Notes under the pieces: generated by a model
Databases searched by the model: none
What the model was told of the DNA's origin: nothing
Seen by the model: only the letters and a program-made list of their open reading frames with translations
In this document: positions 42,149-50,696 of the stretch, in pieces
Layout of the letters: each line of letters begins with the position of its first letter
Position numbering within the stretch: the stretch's first letter is position 1
From: Planctomycetaceae bacterium
GTDB lineage: Bacteria; Planctomycetota; Phycisphaerae; SM23-33
Length of the DNA: 64,000 nucleotides
Assembly (NCBI GenBank): GCA_039680605.1
Contig: JBDKTA010000034.1
Span: 89,413-153,412 of the forward strand
Direction of reading: 5' to 3'
Made by a program: the position numbers and the translations under genes

Positions 42149-44056
42149 ATGTGTGGCATAGCGGGCATCGTAGACGTGAAGGGGCGGAGGCTGCCACACC
42201 TCCACCGCTGCCTTGACGCGATGAACACGCTCCAGCGACACCGGGGGCCTGACGGGGAAGGCATCTGGGAGCATCCGGCCCAGCACGTCGGTTTCGGTCA
42301 TCGGCGGTTGAGCATCATCGACCTGACGACGGGCGACCAGCCCATGCGCGACGAGGGCGGCAACTGGGTCACCTATAACGGCGAGATCTACAATTACGTC
42401 GAGCTGCGGGAAGAGATCGGCCTGGAGCATTTTCGAACCACCAGCGACACCGAGGTCATTCTCCAGGCGTACCGCAAGTGGGGGCAGGACTGCGTCAGCC
42501 ATTTCCGGGGCATGTTCGCCTTCGCCCTCTGGGACAACGGCAATCAGTCGCTGTTTTGCGCCCGCGACCGGTTCGGCATCAAGCCGTTCTATCATGCCCT
42601 CGTCGACGGCGTGTTTTACTTCGCCTCCGAGTGCAAAGCCCTGTTGCCGTTCCTCGACGCCATCGAGACCGACATCGAGGGGCTTCACGACTACCTGAGC
42701 TTCCAGTTCTGCCTGGCGGGCAAGACGCTCTTCAAGGGCGTCCAGGAATTGCTGCCCGGGCGCGTGCTGACGATCAGCAACGGCCAGATCCAGTCCCGCA
42801 AATACTGGGAAGTACACTACGATCTGGATTTCGAGCATACCGGGGTGTACTTCGAGCGCCAGATCGAGCAGTTGCTGCGCGACTCGGTGCGCGTGCATCT
42901 GCGCAGCGACGTCAAAGTAGGCTCCTACGTCAGCGGCGGGCTGGATTCGAGCATCGTGGCGGCCCTGGCATCGGAGATCTACGGCGACCAGTTCATCACC
43001 TTCAACGGGCGGTTCGACTGCGGCCCGGAGTACGACGAAAGCCGCTACGCCCAGGAACTGGCCGACCAGCTTCAGTGCCCGCTGCACATCGCCGACATCA
43101 ACGTGCAGGACTTCCTGGACAACATCCGCAAGGTCATCTACCACCTGGACTTCCCCGTCGCCGGGCCGGGCTCTTTCCCGCAGTACATGGTCTCGCAACT
43201 GGCGGCGCGCCATCGCAAGGTGGTCCTGGGCGGCCAGGGCGGCGACGAGATTTTCGGCGGCTACGCGCGGTACATCATCGCGTACTTCGAGCAGTGCATC
43301 CGTGCCGCCATCGACGGCACCACGCGCAACGGCAACTTCATCGTCACGTACGAATCGATCATTCCCAACCTGGTGACCCTGAGGCAGTACAAACCGCTGC
43401 TGCAGGAGTTCTGGCGCGAGGGGCTCTTCGAGGACATCGACAAGCGATACTTCCGCCTGATCAACCGCGCCAACCTTCTCCAGGAGGAGATCAACTGGTC
43501 GGCGCTGGGAAATTATTCTCCGTTCGAGACCTTCCGGAGCATCTTCCACGCCGACAACGTGCGGAAGGAATCGTATTTCGACAGCATGACCCACTTCGAC
43601 TTCAAGACGCTGCTGCCGGCCCTGCTGCAGGTGGAAGACCGCGTGGGCATGGCGCACGGGCTGGAGACGCGCGTGCCGTTCCTGGACCACGCGCTGGTGG
43701 AAATGGCCGCGGCCATGCCCAGCAACATCAAGTTCAAGGACGGCACGCTCAAGCATTCGCTGCGCAACGCCATGGGCTCGCTGCTGCCCGAGGGCATCCG
43801 CCAGCGCAAGGACAAGATGGGATTCCCCGTGCCGCTGAGCGACTGGGTCGCCGGCGACGCGCGCGAGTTCGTTCGCGATGTCTTTTCGTGCCGCCCGGCC
43901 CTGGAGCGCGGGCTCGTCAATAACAAGAATGTTCTGCAGAACATGGATCGTGAGCCCAAGTTCGGTCGCAAGACTTGGGGACTACTGTGCCTGGAACTCT
44001 GGCAGCAGGAGTTCCATGACAAACAGAGCCAGTACAAGAAGCTGGTTTCTGCTTAA
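42149..44056 (+). CDS. asnB: Glutamine-dependent amidotransferase, AsnB type (copy 2)
   Basis: 635 residues. It begins MCGIAGIVDV with intact Cys2; RHRGPDGEGIWEH and YNGEIYNYVELREEIG follow. The PP-loop is YVSGGLDSSI (about 262-271). The C-terminal region GLETRVPFLDHALVEMA is typical. Because two AsnB genes flank the same glycan exporter, I infer that this one amidates a uronic acid or similar residue, although a housekeeping asparagine synthase role cannot be excluded for either copy. AAGG lies 11 nt before the ATG. First gene of a three-gene operon, 11 nt before an epimerase. Confidence 0.9.
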   Translation: MCGIAGIVDVKGRRLPHLHRCLDAMNTLQRHRGPDGEGIWEHPAQHVGFGHRRLSIIDLTTGDQPMRDEGGNWVTYNGEIYNYVELREEIGLEHFRTTSDTEVILQAYRKWGQDCVSHFRGMFAFALWDNGNQSLFCARDRFGIKPFYHALVDGVFYFASECKALLPFLDAIETDIEGLHDYLSFQFCLAGKTLFKGVQELLPGRVLTISNGQIQSRKYWEVHYDLDFEHTGVYFERQIEQLLRDSVRVHLRSDVKVGSYVSGGLDSSIVAALASEIYGDQFITFNGRFDCGPEYDESRYAQELADQLQCPLHIADINVQDFLDNIRKVIYHLDFPVAGPGSFPQYMVSQLAARHRKVVLGGQGGDEIFGGYARYIIAYFEQCIRAAIDGTTRNGNFIVTYESIIPNLVTLRQYKPLLQEFWREGLFEDIDKRYFRLINRANLLQEEINWSALGNYSPFETFRSIFHADNVRKESYFDSMTHFDFKTLLPALLQVEDRVGMAHGLETRVPFLDHALVEMAAAMPSNIKFKDGTLKHSLRNAMGSLLPEGIRQRKDKMGFPVPLSDWVAGDAREFVRDVFSCRPALERGLVNNKNVLQNMDREPKFGRKTWGLLCLELWQQEFHDKQSQYKKLVSA

Positions 44057-44067
44057 GGAGAAGAAAC

Positions 44068-45003
44068 ATGAAAGTGCTGATTACGGGTGGCGCGGGATTC
44101 GTAGGCTCCAATCTGGCCGACCGGCTGCTGGCGCGGGGCGATGACGTTCTGGTCATCGACAATTACGCCACCGGGCGCCGCGACAACCTCGCCGCGCATC
44201 CGCGACTCAAGGTCGTCGAAGGCAGCATCGTCGACGCCGCCCTGCTCGACAGCCTCTTCGACGAGTTCAAGCCCGAGAAGGTCGTTCATGCGGCCGCTTC
44301 GTACAAGGACCCCGACAACTGGATCGAGGACATCCGCACCAATATCGAAGGCTCGGCCAACGTCGCCCGCGCCTGCGTGCGCACCGGCGTGTCGCGGATG
44401 ATCTATTTCCAGACCGCCCTGTGCTACGGGATTACCCCCCTCGAGCAGCCCATCACCCTCAGCCATCCCATCCGCCCCGAGGGCAGTTCCTACGCCTACA
44501 GCAAGACCGCCGGCGAGCAGTACATCAACCTCTCGGGCGTCGAGTGCGTCACCTTCCGCCTGGCCAACGCGTACGGCCCGCGGAATATCAGCGGCCCGCT
44601 GCCGACGTTCTTCAGCCGCCTGACCACGGGCAAGACCTGCTTCTGCATGGACACCCGGCGCGACTTCATCTACATCCAGGACCTGGTCGATTGCGTGGTG
44701 CCCGCCCTGGACGGCAAAGGCCACAAGGGCGCCTACCACATCTCCTCGGGCTCGGATTATTCCATCAAGGAACTTTTCGACGCCACTATCGCCGCCCTGG
44801 GCATCAAGCTCGACAAGCCCGTTGAAGTGCGGCCGCGAAATCCCGACGACACGTACACCATCCTGCTGGACCCCTCCAAAACCCAGCAGGACTTCGGATG
44901 GAAGGTCAAGACGCCGCTGGAAGCGGGCGTCAAAGCCGCCATCGAATACTACCAGACCTACGGAATCACCCAGACCTTTACGCACTTGAAGCTGCAGAAG
45001 TGA
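44068..45003 (+). CDS. NAD-dependent epimerase/dehydratase (extended SDR)
   Basis: 311 residues. Rossmann motif ITGGAGFVGSNL, the active-site region YFQTALCYG (Thr in place of the usual Ser), and YxxxK in SSYAYSKTAGEQY. The sequence RLANAYGPRN and RDFIYIQDLVD are standard. Likely a UDP-sugar 4-epimerase or related enzyme; exact sugar unknown. TAAGGAGAAG gives a strong ribosome-binding site 11 nt after the asnB stop. The Cys-containing stretch TGKTCFCMDTRRDF is unusual but lies in a loop. Confidence 0.9.
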   Translation: MKVLITGGAGFVGSNLADRLLARGDDVLVIDNYATGRRDNLAAHPRLKVVEGSIVDAALLDSLFDEFKPEKVVHAAASYKDPDNWIEDIRTNIEGSANVARACVRTGVSRMIYFQTALCYGITPLEQPITLSHPIRPEGSSYAYSKTAGEQYINLSGVECVTFRLANAYGPRNISGPLPTFFSRLTTGKTCFCMDTRRDFIYIQDLVDCVVPALDGKGHKGAYHISSGSDYSIKELFDATIAALGIKLDKPVEVRPRNPDDTYTILLDPSKTQQDFGWKVKTPLEAGVKAAIEYYQTYGITQTFTHLKLQK

Positions 45004-45045
45004 TGGAATTTCTTTCCCTCAGATTGAGGGCATAAAGGAGTCAAC

Positions 45046-46086
45046 GTGAGCAGCGTTGCAGGCAGCCGTGTTCTAGTCGTGGGCGGGGCGGGGTTCGTCG
45101 GGGCCAATCTCGTCAAGGCGCTCTTGGCGAAGTCGGCCCGGCACGTGGTGGCGGTGGACAACCTCCTCTCGGCCGAGCAGGCCAATTTGCCCAAGTCGTC
45201 GAAGGTGACCTTCATCAAGGGCTCCATCACCAGCGACAAGGTCCTGGAGTCTCTCAAGGACAACTTCGACTACATGTTCCAACTGGCCACGTACCATGGC
45301 AATCAGAACTCGATGGCCGACCCGCTGGCCGACCATGCCAACAACACGCTGACCACGCTGAAATTCTGCGAGCGCGTCAAGAGTTTCAAGAAGATCCGCA
45401 AGGTGGTGTATTCGTCGGCCGGCTGCACCGTGGCCGAAAAGACCTACAACGACGCCCAGGCCACGACCGAAGAGTCGCCGGTCTCGCTGTGGATGGACAC
45501 CCCCTACCAGATGTCGAAGATTATCGGCGAGCTGCATTTCAACTACTACTTCAAGCGGTTCGCCCTGCCGGTGGTCAAGGCGCGTTTCCAGAACGTGTAC
45601 GGCCCGGGCGAGATTCTCGGCGCGGGCAAGTGGCGAGGCACGCCGGCTACCGTGTGGCGCAACGTCGTGCCGACGTTCGTGTACCGCGCGCTCAAGCAGA
45701 TGGACCTGCCGGTTGAAAACGGCGGGATCGCCACGCGTGATTTCATCTACGTCGAGGATATTGTCGCCGGCCTCATCGCCTGTGCCGAGCGCGGCACGGC
45801 GGGCGAAGTTTACAACGTCGCCAGCGGCATGGAGACGTCGATCCTGGATTTGGCCAACAGCATCAACCGCCTGACGGAAAACCCCACGCCCATCGACTAC
45901 AAGCCCCCGCGGGACTGGGACCGCAGCGGCAAGCGGTACGGCAGCACCGAAAAGGCCCGCCTGCAGCTTGGCTTCGAGGCCACGGTCCAACTGGAAGAGG
46001 GCCTCAAGCGAACCGTCGAGTGGACCCGCGCGAATCTGCCCCTGATCGACAAGTGCATCAACAAGCACCGTAAGCACATGGCCTGA
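45046..46086 (+). CDS. NAD-dependent epimerase/dehydratase (extended SDR), GDP-mannose-epimerase-like
   Basis: 346 residues. VVGGAGFVGANL at the N-terminus, VYSSAGCTVAEKTY as the Ser region and PYQMSKIIGELHF with the Tyr-Lys pair. RFQNVYGPGEILGAGKWRG and NGGIATRDFIYVEDIV follow. The subfamily often acts on GDP- or UDP-hexoses in capsule or heptose synthesis. GTG start with AAAGGAG 6 nt upstream. It ends 3 nt from the stop of the convergent wecB gene. The low-similarity partner at 44068 shares fold but not obvious recent duplication. Confidence 0.88.
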   Translation: MSSVAGSRVLVVGGAGFVGANLVKALLAKSARHVVAVDNLLSAEQANLPKSSKVTFIKGSITSDKVLESLKDNFDYMFQLATYHGNQNSMADPLADHANNTLTTLKFCERVKSFKKIRKVVYSSAGCTVAEKTYNDAQATTEESPVSLWMDTPYQMSKIIGELHFNYYFKRFALPVVKARFQNVYGPGEILGAGKWRGTPATVWRNVVPTFVYRALKQMDLPVENGGIATRDFIYVEDIVAGLIACAERGTAGEVYNVASGMETSILDLANSINRLTENPTPIDYKPPRDWDRSGKRYGSTEKARLQLGFEATVQLEEGLKRTVEWTRANLPLIDKCINKHRKHMA

Positions 46087-46089
46087 GGC

Positions 46090-47202
46090 TCAGGCGTTTG
46101 CGGGCCCGCCGGCCAGGATCGAGACGATCCGCCCGCTGCTGCGGCCGTCGCCGTAGAGGTCCGCCGGGCGGTCCTGTGGCAGTTCCGCGCCGCGGCTCTC
46201 GAAAGACGCCACGGCCTTGAGGATTGCCTCTTCGCTCGCCCCGGCCAGCACGTTGCACCGGGCCTCGACGAGCTCGCTCCATTCGGTTTCGTCGCGCAAG
46301 GTCACGCAAGGCACGTCGAACCAGAACGCTTCCTTCTGAACGCCGCCGGAGTCGGTCATGATCATCCGCGCGGCGGCCTCGAGCATCAGCATGTCCAGGT
46401 ACGGCACCGGGTCGATCAGCCGCACGCCGCAGGCAAGCTGCTCGCCCGCCAGTTTCTGCCTCGTGCGCGGATGCACCGGAAAGATGACCGGCTTGTCCAG
46501 TTGAGCGAACGCCCGCAGAATCCCGTTCAGGCGGGCCGGGTCGTCGGTATTCTCCGCCCGGTGTACCGTCGCCAGGTAGAACGACTTGGGCTCAAGCCCC
46601 AACCGCGCCAGGATGTCGGACTTGCGGCCGAGTTCGGCGTTGAAGAGCACCGAATCGTACATCACGTCGCCCGTCTTGTGGACGCCCTTGACGATCCCCT
46701 CGGCCGCGAGATGACTGACCGCCGCGTCGGTCGGGCAGAACAGCGCGCTGGACAAATGATCGGCGACGACGCGGTTGATCTCCTCAGGCATGCGCCGATT
46801 GAAGCTGCGCAGGCCCGCCTCGACGTGAGCGATGGGCACGTGAATCTTCACTGCCGCCAGCGCCGCGGCCAGCGTCGAGTTGGTGTCGCCGTAGATCAGC
46901 ACCCAGTCGGGTTTCTCGGACAGGATGACCTGTTCGAGCCGGTCGAGCATGACGGCCGTTTGCGCGCCGTGGCTGCCGGAGCCGACGCCCAGGTTCATCG
47001 CCGGCTGCGGAATCTGCAGTTCGTCGAAGAAGACCTTGGACATGTTGTCGTCGTAGTGCTGTCCGGTGTGGACGATGCGCTCTTGCAGAACCGCCCCGCC
47101 ATGCTCGGCGTTATGCGCCGCGATGGCCCTGCTCACAGCCGCCGCCTTAACAAACTGCGGCCGCGCCCCCACAACCGTCAGAATCTTCCGTGCCTGGCTC
47201 AA
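46090..47202 (-). CDS. wecB: UDP-N-acetylglucosamine 2-epimerase (non-hydrolysing)
   Basis: 370 residues from a TTG start at 47202, the usual length for WecB. GGAG lies 7 nt upstream of that TTG; upstream reading to 47358 would add about 50 unlike residues. Motifs are VVGARPQFVKAAAV, HTGQHYDDNMS, YGDTNSTLAAALAA, HVEAGLRSFNRRMPEEINR and TDSGGVQKEAFWF. It interconverts UDP-GlcNAc and UDP-ManNAc, giving ManNAc or its uronic acid for surface glycans. Stand-alone on the minus strand, convergent with the epimerase operon. Confidence 0.93.
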   Translation of the reverse strand: MSQARKILTVVGARPQFVKAAAVSRAIAAHNAEHGGAVLQERIVHTGQHYDDNMSKVFFDELQIPQPAMNLGVGSGSHGAQTAVMLDRLEQVILSEKPDWVLIYGDTNSTLAAALAAVKIHVPIAHVEAGLRSFNRRMPEEINRVVADHLSSALFCPTDAAVSHLAAEGIVKGVHKTGDVMYDSVLFNAELGRKSDILARLGLEPKSFYLATVHRAENTDDPARLNGILRAFAQLDKPVIFPVHPRTRQKLAGEQLACGVRLIDPVPYLDMLMLEAAARMIMTDSGGVQKEAFWFDVPCVTLRDETEWSELVEARCNVLAGASEEAILKAVASFESRGAELPQDRPADLYGDGRSSGRIVSILAGGPANA

Positions 47203-47303
47203 GAATCTTCTCCATAAGAGTCTGCTGCGCAGTTCACCACTTGAGCACGCCCTCGTCAAGGCTTTTCGCTTTTTGCTGGCAGCTAACCACCTGTTTTCAA
47301 GCG

Positions 47304-47332
47304 TTGCTTTAGCTCTTCGCCAAGCGTACAAT
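47304..47332 (+). promoter_or_regulatory. Promoter of the toxin-antitoxin pair
   Basis: TTGCTT (47304-47309), 17-nt spacer, TACAAT (47327-47332). A second TACAAT lies at 47345. The antitoxin ribosome-binding site GGAGG is at 47351-47355. Confidence 0.5.
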
Positions 47333-47362
47333 TTGTAAGATTGGTACAATGGAGGCACTGCG

Positions 47363-47611
47363 ATGACTACCGTGCGAATATCTGAAGCTCGTCAAAATCT
47401 GGCCGACCTGGGCAGCCGCGTCGCGCTGCGGGGCGAGCGCGTGGTGGTGGAACGCCACGGCAAGAACCTCTTCGCCCTGGTGCCGATGGAAGACGTGGAA
47501 CTGCTCGAGCGAATCGAGGACGAAACCGACATCCGCCTGGCGCGCAAGGCCATGAAGGAAAAAGGCCGCAACATCCCGTGGGAGAAGGTCAAGAAGGACT
47601 TGGGACTGTAG
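47363..47611 (+). CDS. Type II antitoxin, Phd/YefM family
   Basis: 82 residues. MTTVRISEARQNLADLGSRV is the Phd/YefM N-terminal DNA-binding half (VSEAR...L..L), and the C-terminal LARKAMKEKGRNIPWEKVKKDLGL should wrap the toxin. It probably represses its own promoter and neutralises the RelE-type toxin encoded 6 nt downstream. GGAGG lies 7 nt before the ATG. Confidence 0.9.
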   Translation: MTTVRISEARQNLADLGSRVALRGERVVVERHGKNLFALVPMEDVELLERIEDETDIRLARKAMKEKGRNIPWEKVKKDLGL

Positions 47612-47617
47612 CGCCGC

Positions 47618-47881
47618 ATGAGCTATCGAATCGAATTTCGGCCGGCCGCTCTGCGGCAGATGCGGCGAATCCCCAAGGTCTTCAAGGCCCGCCTCATGAC
47701 GGCCATCGCCGCGTTGTCTCATACCCCCCGCCCGCCGGGCAGCGTGCAGCTTGCGGGGCCTGATGACTTCCACCGCATCCGTGTTGGCGACTACCGCGTC
47801 ATCTACCTGATACACGACCGCGTGCTCCTGATATGTGTCGTCCGCATCGGCCATCGAAGGGATGTCTACCGGGAGCTGTAA
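47618..47881 (+). CDS. Type II toxin, RelE/ParE family
   Basis: 87 residues. SYRIEFRPAALRQMRRIPK is the RelE N-terminus, GPDDFHRIRVGDYRVIYLIHD is the conserved core, and VRIGHRRDVYREL ends with the basic/aromatic residues used for mRNA cleavage in the ribosome. With the Phd-type antitoxin upstream it forms a complete RelBE-like module. It abuts the degraded 3' end of a gene on the opposite strand. Confidence 0.92.
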   Translation: MSYRIEFRPAALRQMRRIPKVFKARLMTAIAALSHTPRPPGSVQLAGPDDFHRIRVGDYRVIYLIHDRVLLICVVRIGHRRDVYREL

Positions 47882-49019
47882 CTTCGCGATGAAAATGGCA
47901 GCATCCTTTATTCGCCTGCCGATTTCTTCTCTTGCGACAGCACATTCTCCAGCGCCGCCGATGCCGGGCCTGGTCTTGCCCTCACGGTCAAGGGAGAATC
48001 GATAGACGTACTTCCAGGGCCCAAAGACGTAGTCGCCCGCCTTGGCCCAATCGATGGGCGAAGCTTTGAGGCCGGCAGCTTTATCCCACTCCGCTCGCAT
48101 CGGCTCAAGCCGCTCAAGTAGTTCGTCCATCGCCTCTCGTGGCCGGCCGCCTTCCGCCAGGGCATCTGTCATCGCCTCCAGCATCGTCCTGATAGACGCG
48201 TTCCACGTCGGGTACATCAAGTAGCATTTCTCGCCGCAGTGGACGGTCACCATATATCCGCGACCCAGCTTAAGTCTCACATCCGGCTCCAATTCCCGGA
48301 GCGACTCCAGCACACCGGCGCCTGCCATGGCACCGATGAACGCTTTAGTCTGATCTTCTCCCAAGCTGCATGAGACCTTTCCCGGTACGGGCGAGCCCGG
48401 CAGGGCTGGCACAGAGCCCTTGTACATGATCACGCTGAGGAATTGGTGCGGCTGGTTCTGGCCGATGTATTGCACTTCGATTCTCGTAGCTCCCAAGCCA
48501 ATCTGGCCGGCGGTCTTCCAAGTGGGCTGCTTGTCGGCCAGCTTGGCAAGGGTGGCGTCGATGGTGGTGGCGGCTTCGCCTTTGGGTGGGAACAGCGCCC
48601 GCAGTTGCAGCAGTTGCCAGTAGACCTGCGCATTGAACGGCAGCGTTCGCTGATACGTCCAGCCGGCCGGGCGGGTCCGGCGTAGGGAGCATGTCGCGGA
48701 CGGGGCTGGCTGTCATCTTCGACCGGCTCAGCCAACCCGTTGCCACCAGGTGATCGATGATCTTCCCAGCCGCGGCCGCATCGATCTGCGCGGCCGGCCA
48801 GTAGGGCGCCCGCTTATCTCGGGCGCCGGTGACCCTCAGCGTCAGGCTGGGATATTCTCCCGCCTTTTGCCGCGCCGGCGGAATGAATCTGATATCCAAC
48901 TGGAAGGTCTTGAGGTCGCCTTTGAGCAGGGCCGCATTACGCTGGTCCTGGGTTTGGGACTGGGATTGTGCGCCCGCCGCCAGAGCGGCGGCCAACAGAA
49001 CTGCTGCAGGGTTTATCAT
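47882..49019 (-). pseudogene. Frameshifted gene for a secreted protein of unknown function
   Basis: The ATG at 49019 (AAAGG upstream) starts a signal peptide (INPAAVLLAAALAAGAQSQ) and about 110 residues of apparent mature protein ending near SPVRDMLPTPDPPGR. At about 48670-48690 the frame must shift by +1 to continue as GWTYQRTLPFNAQVYWQLLQ, then GATRIEVQYIGQNQPHQFL, MVTVHCGEKCYLMYPTWNAS and YVFGPWKYVYRFSLDREGK. In the second frame no stop is met before the antisense of the toxin gene, so the 3' end is also damaged. Either a true pseudogene or an assembly error in the GC run. Family not recognised. Confidence 0.7.
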
Positions 49020-49116
49020 TTCATGTCCTTTTGCCTGTTGCCTACGAAGATAGACGCTCCCAAAATGGCGAAGTTCCTGTAATCTGGCGATAAACCGAAG
49101 GCTCGGGTGGGGCAAC

Positions 49117-49145
49117 AACCGCGTCGAGCAAGCTCGACCGCTAAC
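49117..49145. repeat. Single arm of the GTCGAGCAAGCTCGACC repeat
   Basis: Same sequence as the right arm at 5224-5251 apart from one base. It lies about 60 nt upstream of a glycosidase gene, as its paired form lies upstream of the GH36 gene. Confidence 0.8.
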
Positions 49146-49204
49146 GTGTGCTTTGTAAGCTTTGCTGCCGGTTTTGCGTTTTCCACTACAAAGGACCAAC
49201 TGCC

Positions 49205-50521
49205 TTGCAACAGATTGATGTGAATACGTCCAGCGTGATAACTGAACTAACGCCGGGCTCGGTGGGCATCAACGTCGACTACCTGCGCGACATGGATTCC
49301 AACCGCCCTGCCGCGCGGCCGATTGCTGAGGCGCTGCGGGAGATGGGGGCGGCTTGGCTGCGGTATCCCGGCGGGGGCAAGTCGGACTCGCATCTGTGGT
49401 CGACGCCGCCTTGGGATAAACCGCGGCCTCAGATTTACAGGGCCTATGCGGATTGGGCGGTCGGGCATGAGGTGATGGACTTCGACGCCTTCATCGCCCT
49501 GTCGCGGCAGGTGGGGGCGGAGCCGTATGTCGTCGTCGGGTGCAAGCGGGCCGGGCCGATCTCGGTCGAGGAGTATTTCGAGAACGCCGTTGAGTGGGTG
49601 CGGTACGCCAACGTCAAGAAAGGCTACGGCGTGCGGTACTGGGAGATCGGCAACGAAAACTGGCTCAACGACATCAACAAGCCCGAAGAGATGGCCCCGC
49701 TGGTGGTGAGGTTCTCGCGGGCGATGAAGGCCGTCGATCCGACCATCCTCGTCGGCTCAAACGGCTTCAACATGTCCTGGTGGGAGAAGTTCCTGCCCGA
49801 GGCCGCGGGCGATCTGGACTTCCTCTCGCTGAGCACCTACCCCTGCAGCACGTGGATGGGCTACGACTACTATCGCACGCACGCCGAGCTGGTGCTGTGC
49901 GAGCAGGCGCGAATCGCCTCAGAGGCGATCGACAAGCACGCCCCGCCGGCTGACCGGCAGCGGCTTTTCGTGGCCGCCGTCGAGCTCAACTCGATGGACT
50001 ACGCCACGGGCGGCTGGCCCAACCGCAACAACCTCGGCCACGCGATCGTGACGGCTGAGATCATCGGCCAACTGCTTCAGACGCCGCGGGTGCGCCTGGC
50101 GATGCTGTGGAACACGCGCTGGGTCGAACCCGAGCCCGAGACGATCTGGTACGGCCTGGGCAAGAGCAACGAGCTGCTGCCCGCCGGCCGCGCCGTGGCG
50201 GTCTGGGGGCAATTCCTGCACGACACGTTCGTGGCGTGCAGCCGCACCGACACGATCGTGACCTTCGCCAGCCTCTGCCAGAGCAGCGGCAAGCTCAGCG
50301 TGTGGCTGATCAACAAGGATCTCTCGCCGGCGCAGGTGTCGCTGAAGATCGAAGGTCCGCGGCGGTACTCGCAGGCGCGGCGATGGTGCTTTCACGGCCA
50401 GGGGCCCGACGACATGCACCCGGTATGGGACGGTGACGACGCCGCCGCGACAGTCGAAGGCGGCCATATCGAAGCGCTGACCTTGCCCGGTCCGTCGATG
50501 ACGGTGCTGGCGCTGGAATGA
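49205..50521 (+). CDS. Clan GH-A glycoside hydrolase, GH51/GH39-like
   Basis: 438 residues from a TTG at 49205 (AAAGGA 9 nt upstream). A longer start at 49148 would add an implausible Cys-rich leader. GVRYWEIGNENW contains the Asn-Glu acid/base pair of clan GH-A; RLFVAAVELNSMDY is the probable nucleophile Glu strand. LRYPGGGKSDSHLW near the N-terminus is typical of GH51/GH39 (family of arabinofuranosidases and xylosidases). No signal peptide, so probably cytoplasmic. The C-terminal 100 residues form a beta domain. Exact substrate unproven. Confidence 0.85.
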   Translation: MQQIDVNTSSVITELTPGSVGINVDYLRDMDSNRPAARPIAEALREMGAAWLRYPGGGKSDSHLWSTPPWDKPRPQIYRAYADWAVGHEVMDFDAFIALSRQVGAEPYVVVGCKRAGPISVEEYFENAVEWVRYANVKKGYGVRYWEIGNENWLNDINKPEEMAPLVVRFSRAMKAVDPTILVGSNGFNMSWWEKFLPEAAGDLDFLSLSTYPCSTWMGYDYYRTHAELVLCEQARIASEAIDKHAPPADRQRLFVAAVELNSMDYATGGWPNRNNLGHAIVTAEIIGQLLQTPRVRLAMLWNTRWVEPEPETIWYGLGKSNELLPAGRAVAVWGQFLHDTFVACSRTDTIVTFASLCQSSGKLSVWLINKDLSPAQVSLKIEGPRRYSQARRWCFHGQGPDDMHPVWDGDDAAATVEGGHIEALTLPGPSMTVLALE

Positions 50522-50539
50522 CGCAGCCGGGCGTTGGCC

Positions 50540-50632
50540 CCCGGGTGCCATGGCGGCCGTTTCAGAGCCGCCATGTCCCTGAGGCTTGCTCGCAAGCATG
50601 GCGGCTGAAAGACGGCCGCCATGGCACCCGGG
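50540..50632. repeat. Long inverted repeat, GGTGCCATGGCGGCCGT family
   Basis: Arms of about 35 bp (50540-50574 and 50598-50632) with few mismatches, CCCGGGTGCCATGGCGGCCG paired with its complement. It starts 18 nt after the glycosidase stop and may end its transcript. Confidence 0.8.
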
Positions 50633-50680
50633 TTCTCAGGCGTCACAAGGAGCTACCTATCGTGCCGAGGGCATCGCGAC

Positions 50681-50686
50681 TATAAT
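50681..50686 (+). promoter_or_regulatory. Candidate -10 close to the nuclease-family start
   Basis: TATAAT at 50681-50686, 10 nt before the ATG at 50697. The -35 is weak. The leader would be at most a few nucleotides. Confidence 0.4.
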
Positions 50687-50696
50687 AAGTGGAGCC

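Noticed and set aside
46090..47358. Longer WecB start at 47358
   Set aside because: The added 50 residues are Arg/Lys-rich and unlike WecB, while a TTG with GGAG at 47202 gives the normal family start.
48660..48700. Programmed +1 frameshift in the secreted-protein gene
   Set aside because: No slippery motif plus stop arrangement like prfB is seen, and the 3' end is also damaged, so decay or sequence error is simpler.
49148..49204. GTG start at 49148 for the GH-A enzyme
   Set aside because: It would add a Cys-rich leader unlike the family and has no ribosome-binding site; TTG at 49205 has AAAGGA.
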